Assembly: GCF_000143415.4 (NCBI RefSeq)
Contig: NW_003314291.1
Location: 1,433,838 to 1,497,837 of the forward strand
Origin: Selaginella moellendorffii
Lineage: Eukaryota; Streptophyta; Lycopodiopsida; Selaginellales; Selaginellaceae
Length of the DNA: 64,000 bases
Direction of reading: 5' to 3'
The notes beneath the pieces are model-generated. The model was not told where the DNA came from, ran no database searches, and saw only the letters and a program-made list of their open reading frames with translations. Position numbers and translations under genes: made by a program. Below, piece after piece: positions 57,095 through 64,000 of this stretch. The stretch's first letter is position 1, and each line of letters begins with the position of its first letter.

Positions 57095-58690
57095 TGTAGC
57101 GCACGTGGTTTTGACCCTTTATCCTATGGTGATTTACCATAGGATAACACCACAAAGCGGAACCTAAACCCTCTTTGTGCCACGAGACAGATGCCACGTG
57201 TCACATGCCACGTGTCCACAGGAACCCGAGGTTCAGGGCCTTGGGCCACTGAATGAAGGGACGGTGCCAAACTCCCAAGCATGGAGCCAAGGAGTGATGG
57301 AACCGAACCACGGAGCAACTCCCGAGCATAAAGCCCAAGGAGCGAAGGGACAGGAGCCCGGAGCGACTTGGAACAGTTCTGGAGCAACCAGCATCCCAAT
57401 GCCAGGACCAGCACGCAAAACGGAGCCAAATGGAGTCTGGCACTATTTCGGCATACCGGTGGCCTAACGCGAGGATATGGGTACTCCACCAACTAGCATG
57501 GAATGGAACTTGGGCTTAGACCCAAGCCGGACGCAGAACAAGGACAGGCACGCAAGTGGGAGCTAGACTATGCCTTAGGTTGGTCGGCCATGCCCGACCT
57601 ACCCACTATCCCTACTATACATTTGGAAGCCCCCACAGCCCCCCCCCCCCTTTAGGAACACACGCTTTGGGCTTTCACCCCAAGCCTCCCTTAGTATCAG
57701 GAGTTAGTATCTGGGACAAGCTCGAAACTTACTAAATATGGAATGTTCCTAGATTGCGAATTTGGACACGAGACGAACACCATTGTGTTCAGGCTAATCT
57801 CTACATTCCGTAGATATGCCAAATGAGCAAATCTGGACACTTTCCATAAATAGCATTTGGGACCGAAATGAGACTAACACAAAAGGGCATGATAGCGAGG
57901 GTGTTTGGCAGACACGGTAAGCTATCATGTAGCGATATTGAGGGACTAGTCTCAATACGCGAGGGTTCTTGTCACTAGCAAGTGCAAGACAAAACGAGAC
58001 GGGAACTCCTTACCGGGCTAAGTATGCTTAGCTAATAACACGTAGGAATTCCGTCCTTATGCTCGTCCGGTCTAAGTACACTCGAAATGCCCAGTTAACT
58101 CCACTAGCACAAGAGGGACTGATAAAGGGTCCAGCAATACCGACCTCCTGCCATCGTGGCAGTAAGGTAAGAGTGTCCGTAAGGACTGGTCGACAGGTAA
58201 CTTTCAATACCCGAAGTCACATTCGTGACACTCTCCCCCCCTAGGGAAGATCGACGTCCTCGTCGATGCATACTCGAGTCTAGAATACTGCCAAGGAAAC
58301 AACTCCAGAAAAAGTTCACGGTACTCACACTATGTGAGAAATGCACCAACTTAAATGAGTTAGGGGTAACCTCTTTGTCTAAAGTGGATGCGCTACCAGC
58401 TCAGACACCTTCCGGCCGTCGCCGACAAGGAAATGACCAACGGAGTCAGGCACCCCTGCTGCTCTGGGAGTCACCCAGCTTACAAAAGTGTGATATGCCC
58501 TGCCCGCAGGGACATAGAGAGAGAAGCCAGAAGCCCCAACCCTCCTAAGCAAAGAAACCAAACCCGTCGGTAAGGTTTAGATAGACTACTGTAAACAGAG
58601 TAGAGTAGAGTTGTTTACACGGTCACGCCCTTTTAACGGAATAAGGAACATCGACAGAGAGGCGGGTTATTTGACCAGTTGACAGTAGCT
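57095..58690 (-). repeat. 3' LTR of the LARD-like element (right border approximate)
   Basis: Left border TGTAGCGCACGTGG after TTCAC. Features: a 12-bp perfect hairpin (57119-57147); a CACGTG at 57102 and two CCACGTGTC sites in a 14-bp tandem duplication (57190-57220); a GGTCGG/CCGACC hairpin (about 57580-57597); and a 12-nt C run (57639-57650). The right border was placed where similarity with the gypsy A LTR blends into shared internal sequence, so it is uncertain by about 100 bp. Confidence 0.65.
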
Positions 58691-58759
58691 ACCCCATGAC
58701 TAGAGATTTCAACATGCACACGAAGTGCCGAAGCCAGTCTGCCTATTACTGGCCCAAAC

Positions 58760-61700
58760 TCAAAGATCAATAGATGGACAATATCAAAGTCATAGACAAT
58801 GATAGCTTAGAGACTTAATTATCAGTGAATAAAGCTTAGATTAGAACACAAAAGTATTCCAACAAAGTTATCATCCGATAAACTAGTAGTATAGGATAGG
58901 AACCACCAAGATCGTCATAATTGGTAGGCATAGGAATCACTATCCAGCAAAATTCAATAGCAAGTATGTCATCAAAGAAACTCAATGATAAAACTTAACT
59001 ACCGAAGATAGCAGACAGTAAGCCAAACAACTTACCAAAGAAAACTCAAAGAACACAAAGTATCATTGACTGACAAGCAAAATGCTCGCGAATGTATCAC
59101 CTGAAGGAAATAACATCCTGATCTATCAGAACTAACGCGAGCAATAATCAATAGAACAAAATGAATGCGGCAACACCAAAAAACACCCATTCATGCCAAC
59201 TATCATACTAGTTAATCCAAATAGATCCCAGCCAACAACACCAAGGAACTCAAGTTGCCTAAGCAAGTGTCAGCAACATCTTACTAATGTCTCAAACCCA
59301 AGAGACCAATCCAAAGCAAACCACAAAGAACATGTGGTATTGCAAAAAGCCAAAAGCTATCAAAGAAAATAACTAACTATCACGAAAGATCATCAATCAT
59401 CCCATCAATAAAGAGATGCATAATCATCGTCTAAGAAAGAATCCACTACTATGAAGAATAGCGAATCATTCTATATCAACAACAATCAAGCCAAACTTTA
59501 GATAAGGATAACCAACTATCCCAGATAATAGTCAATCATCACCAATGATTGCTAGATGCAAAAGCCAATTTCAACATCGAAGCTAAGAAGCCAAAATGTC
59601 TTCCCCAACAACTTCTAACAAATGGAACAACGAGCATAAAACTCAAAGAACCAAAAGCTCGAAGAAGTCTATAGCCAAGTCTTTCTTAACAATGATCACA
59701 AGTCTCACATGAACTAACTTTAATGCTAAAGAAGAAATTATGGTGCAACCCACAACATTTTCCTCAACACATCCATAAGCTAAACTTCATAATGCAAAGT
59801 TAATGAAAAGCATGTCTGCATCAATCCAAAAGCTAAGTATAAGGAAGCTATGCTCAACAAGTGATCACTAAACGATCCTCCATGAATCCATCTATAGCAA
59901 GACGTAATTCACTTCATAGCAAGCACAAAAAGAATCATCAATGATTGATATATCCCAACTGAAATCCAGCAAGGATTCAATCACTAACTCTTTCCTCTTA
60001 TAAAACTAGTATAGTCCATGACTAAATCACTTTTCAAGGAAAAGCTCAAAGCTCAACCTTTACTAAATAATCTCGTCTAGAACACAACTAACTCAAACTT
60101 GCCACTCAGTTCATTTGAACGTCAACATAGTTGCAACTAGCAAATGCACGAATGCTAATAACACAAAGCTATAGCCAAATCATCAACACTATCTTCATCA
60201 AAACTAATGAAACTCGACATCAATCTTGCAGAGAGACATCTCATTTCACTAAAATTTCAACATCAACAATGTCAACCACAAGGCATCACTTCAATGCCAT
60301 TAACACTAAAACAAAGCTAAAAGAAAGCACGAGTGTATCACCACTCAAAGCTCTCTAGCAACCAAGCTAACCAAGGTCGAAGATACTTTAGTTAGTATCT
60401 GAGACCAATCCTTCAACATTACTCAAGTACGGACAACACATCATCAAGGAGTGATTCACCACGTCCAGACTCAATGAAATCCAACACCACGAACTAAACG
60501 CAACCAAATGATATCAACAGAGGTAGAGTCGACATGCTAACATGGAAAACCCATGTAAGTCTAATGACACGATCCTCCGCAACCCCATTCGGTAAAGCAA
60601 GCCCACCATTGATAAATCTTCATCGAGTGAAGCAAGTGTCAACAGTCCTTGACAAAGTCTACAAGCAATCACTAGTTGCCAAGCAACTAACCATCACTTT
60701 TTCAACTTGCTTTCATGAGACCCAAACACTAAACTCATGTCATTTAGTCATACACTTGTCTAACATGAACGTGATACCTTCGGTATGAGATAAAAGTTCA
60801 TTGACAAGCACAAACTAAATGACCACTCGAATCCAACTCAACTGCAATAAACTCACTAATGCATTTAGCCACTAGCTCTGAGCATGCCTTGAAGAGGCTA
60901 GCTATGCATGATCAACACTCAGCTGAAACTAAAGTGAAGACCATGAGATGGATCTATATTGGTATATAACCTCCACTTATACAAAGCTATAGTACGGGTA
61001 TCAACATCTCAACTTCAAACAACCAAGTTGGACATCACTATCCTCAATCAAGGCGCAGGACCACCAAGTCCAAGTCAAGATCAGTGAGAGCTCACTACTC
61101 TCATAGAGTCTAACAAATTGCAAGGTGCAACCTGCCACCAAGCATAACACTACAGAAGAAAGGCACAAGGGTCACCTTTCTTAGAAAAGCGCAACGGCCA
61201 CTTTTCTACACCAACTCCAGACTCTATCCAACTCAATTGCCTTAGCCCCAAAAGTTAGCATCTTTTTCGGGCAGCATCATACAAACTACCTACTAAGATC
61301 TAAGCCAACCGAAGTCAACTCCAACCCTTTCACTAGTTTGTACTGGCTTACGAAAACGGAATGGTTTTCGAGCAAAGTGATCAACAGATCAGCCATTGGA
61401 TAAGTCTAAGAAAATTTGTGGAAAATCTTTCCATCCCAGAGAAAGAATGACTCTCAGTCCAGGAATACAAACTTTCAAGACTCAACCAACTTCCTCCTAC
61501 TTAACAACTTCACATAGGCTCACTTCAACACAAATTCTCATGACCCATATTATGCTTAAGCCTCGAACATCTTTTTGTCCATTCTTCCGACATCCAATAC
61601 CGACATCCGCAAAATGCAAAGTGAACATCCAAGGCTTAATCACGAAGACCACATCTTCGGATATCCACATTGCACTAACACTCTTCTTCAACCACCTTCA

Positions 61701-63207
61701 AGATCCAATGTGAAGCCAAAACACTAACAAGAAAAATGACATGGAAAATCAAGCTCAAGGAAACTTCCTCATCACTCGAATCAACAATGCCATTTCCACT
61801 AACAAAAGTGCTAGCGCTATCAATGCCTTAACTACACACCTTTTCTATCCAACAATTTACTCCAAGTGCTAACGGATAAACTAACAAGCCATAGCAAATG
61901 AATGCTACAACCCTTTTCCAACACCTCAATGGGCAAACTCAAGGAACTAAGGAACCAACTTAAACTTAGCATAATGGACTACTATTGAGAATCCAGTCAA
62001 AGCTACTACAATGCTACTACGTGCAAGTAGATTAGCTTCACCATCAACCACTTTGGGGTTGAACATCGTTTAACCAAGCAACTTCGTAAACACATTGCTC
62101 ATTATCACATGAATATGATATGGAAATCACAATGACTTGATCATCAATTGAGAAACACCATGAGCAACACCCATGTCATTACTTCAAAGGTTTATGTGAC
62201 TATCAAGTGTCAACTCAATTCGACAAAATGCAACATAAATGCCACACTCCACCAACAGAGATGAACAACACCCAACACCACTAACTTTTGTTCACAACAT
62301 GGATAAGCACATGCCACTCTTTTTCTGACCAAACTCAAAACTAATCCAACCAAGCTACTCAAGAAACAATAGCAAGGTTCCCGGAAAAAGAATTGAGCAT
62401 TGTAACTCAAGTCTTCCAATAGCAAGCCTAGACAAAATGGTATAGCACTTCACTGCTATACATCCCATAACTCACCATTTGTAAGACCATCATCTCCAAG
62501 ATGTATCAAAGTAGGGACTCTTGATTGCATGATATGAACACGAGCAATGAGTTACACTTCATTGCAAATCATCTCTTTAAGAAGAGAAGATGATTTACGT
62601 ATTTGATCCTTCGTCCCTGATGACTCTCTTTTCGGTCTCATCTTTGACTACACCTCAAGCTTGCGTTCGCACTGCCTTCAGTCCAATCCAAGAAAAGTTT
62701 ATAAGAGAGCACGGCAATGATTACTTGAACCAATAGACTAATCTCTATAGTTTTAGTTGATCCACTTGTAATCATGCCTAGGAAGGATCCACTAGTGCCG
62801 TGCTAAAGAGCTACGGACCAGCCTATTTGCCACTCATAGCAAACTCAGGGAAGGTTTCCTTTTACCCACGGTACATGGAACACCTTATAGAACCATTGGA
62901 ACAACTCATGGAACCACTGATAGGCTAACATTAATCTTGCCAACTCAAAGCGTATCCTCGAGTTGTTAATGCGCCTCACTCACGAGTCCAAGCTCAAACT
63001 CATGCAAACGGAATAACTCAATCCCTCTTGTGAGCCCAAGAGCAAGCTCACATCATAAGGTACAACAAAGTAACAAAATCCATACCCAAGGAACAATTGC
63101 GAAGCCTTTGCACCAAACATGTACCCACTCGGATCATCGTTTTTATCTCTGCGTATGCAACAAGACTAGTTGCCCAATCTCATTGAATAGTACTTGCTGA
63201 GACTCAT
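58760..63207. other. Non-coding interior of the LARD-like element
   Basis: About 4.4 kb with no gene. The plus strand is clearly rich in A and C (many CAA, ATC, AAC words); the element's own (minus) strand is thus rich in T and G. No gag, protease, RT or integrase motif is seen in any frame. Confidence 0.65.
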
Positions 63208-63219
63208 CCTCTGATACCA
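63208..63219 (-). promoter_or_regulatory. Primer-binding site (initiator tRNA-Met)
   Basis: TGGTATCAGAGG on the minus strand, two bases inside the 5' LTR. The first 11 bases match the tRNA-iMet 3'-end complement (TGGTATCAGAGC...). Confidence 0.8.
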
Positions 63220-63221
63220 AA

Positions 63222-64000
63222 TGTAGCGCACGTGGTTTTGACCCTTTATCCTATGGTGATTTACCATAGGATAACACCACGAAGCGGAACCTAAACCCTC
63301 TTTGTGCCACGTGACAGATGCCACGTGTCCACAGGAACCCGAGGTTCAGGGCCTTGGGCTACTGAATGAAGGGACGGTGCCAAACTCCCAAGCATGGAGC
63401 CAAGGAGTGATGGAACCGAACCACGGAGCAACTCCCGAGCATAAAGCCCAAGGAGCGAAGGGACAGGAGCCCAGAGCGACTTGGAACAGTCCTGGAGCAA
63501 CCAGCATCCCAATGCCAAGACCAGCACGCAAAACGGAGCCAAACGGAGTCTGGCGCTATTTCGGCATACCGGTGGCCTAACGCGAGGATATGGGTACTCC
63601 ACCAACTAGCATGGAATGGAACTTGGGCTTAGACCCAAGCCGGACGCAGGACAAGGACAGGCACGCAAGCGGGAGCTAGACTATGCCNNNNNNNNNNNNN
63701 NNNNNNNNNNNNNNNNNNNNNNNNNNNNNNNNNNNNNNNNNNNNNNNNNNNNNNNNNNNNNNNNNNNNNNNNNNNNNNNNNNNNNNNTGGGACAAGCTCG
63801 AAACGCAAATATGGAATGTCCCTAGATTGCGAATTTGGACACGGGACGAACACCATTGTGTTCAGGCCGATTTCTACATTCCGTAGATATGCCAAATGAG
63901 CAAATCTGGACACTTTCCATAAATAGCATTTGGGACCGAAATGAGACTAACACAAAAGGGCATGATAGCGAGGGTGTTTGGCAGACACGGTAAGCTATCA
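63222..64000 (-). repeat. 5' LTR of the LARD-like element, truncated by the window end
   Basis: Matches 57095 onward in the same orientation, including the 12-bp hairpin (63246-63274), but with only one CCACGTGTC site plus a CCACGTGAC. The 100-N gap at 63688-63787 replaces the stretch that in the other LTR (57575-57711, 137 bp) holds a hairpin and a C run. Confidence 0.8.
63688..63787. other. Assembly gap (100 N) inside an LTR
   Basis: Exactly 100 N; the flanks align with 57574 and 57712 of the sister LTR, so about 137 bp are probably missing. Confidence 0.95.

Larger units (their letters stand above)
57095..64000 (-). mobile_element. LARD-like LTR element, interior apparently non-coding, runs off the window
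   Basis: Two highly similar LTRs in direct orientation (from 57095 and from 63222) flank about 4.5 kb. Next to the right LTR, the reverse complement reads TGGTATCAGAGG (63208-63219), the initiator-tRNA-Met primer site, so the element is on the minus strand and the right LTR is its 5' LTR. The interior has no open frame longer than about 105 codons and no gag or pol motif. It inserts into the integrase coding region of gypsy A, whose 3' LTR is a diverged relative. LTR similarity (few differences over about 600 comparable bases) suggests a recent insertion. The target duplication cannot be checked because the right end is outside. Confidence 0.75.

Noticed and set aside
57124-57492. Open frames in both LARD LTRs (also 63291-63605)
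   Set aside because: They lie inside LTR sequence, read against repeats and stems, and resemble no protein.
1-64000. tRNA, rRNA or CRISPR loci
   Set aside because: None recognised by eye; the tRNA-like matches at 21378 and 63208 are retroelement primer sites, and the spaced repeats are microsatellites or LTR parts.

Overview
The window looks like nuclear DNA of a lycophyte, most likely Selaginella (inference). The reasons are plant-specific genes (MED32, divinyl chlorophyllide reductase, fasciclin-like AGP, GH17-X8 glucanase), several PPR genes of the kind expanded in this lineage, very short introns (many about 46-60 bp) and very tight gene spacing. There are two assembly gaps of 100 N (43628-43727 and 63688-63787).

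1-15.6 kb: the 3' end of a selenoprotein H-like gene, MED32, a 3-exon PLS-type PPR gene with a cut-off C-terminus, and directly behind it an intact Crinkler/RHS-like (CR) NTPase-nuclease gene. A decayed second CR copy lies on the opposite strand between imperfect inverted repeats. Then comes an 11-exon purple acid phosphatase gene.

15.6-30 kb: AT-rich DNA and retroelements. A decayed Ty3/gypsy element (+) carries a nested miniature LTR element (TRIM). A second gypsy element (-), with very short LTRs and a clear 5-bp target duplication, sits inside a PPR pseudogene.

30-50.7 kb: a gene-dense block. It holds a PPR gene with one frameshift, a 20-exon RECQL2 helicase, a chaperonin-10-like gene divergently transcribed 45 bp away, a GH17-X8 beta-1,3-glucanase, a small MGC-starting protein, a P-class PPR gene divergent from a 10-exon cyclase-associated protein gene, a fasciclin-like AGP, an F-box/kelch gene and DVR. 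Exon structures were built by hand from reading frame and GT/AG (once GC/AG) borders, and all are phase-consistent.

50.7-64 kb: nested LTR elements, all on the minus strand. Gypsy B is broken by gypsy A, whose 3' LTR carries an internal inversion. Gypsy A is in turn broken by a young element with related LTRs and about 4.5 kb of interior that seems non-coding (LARD-like). That element runs off the window end.
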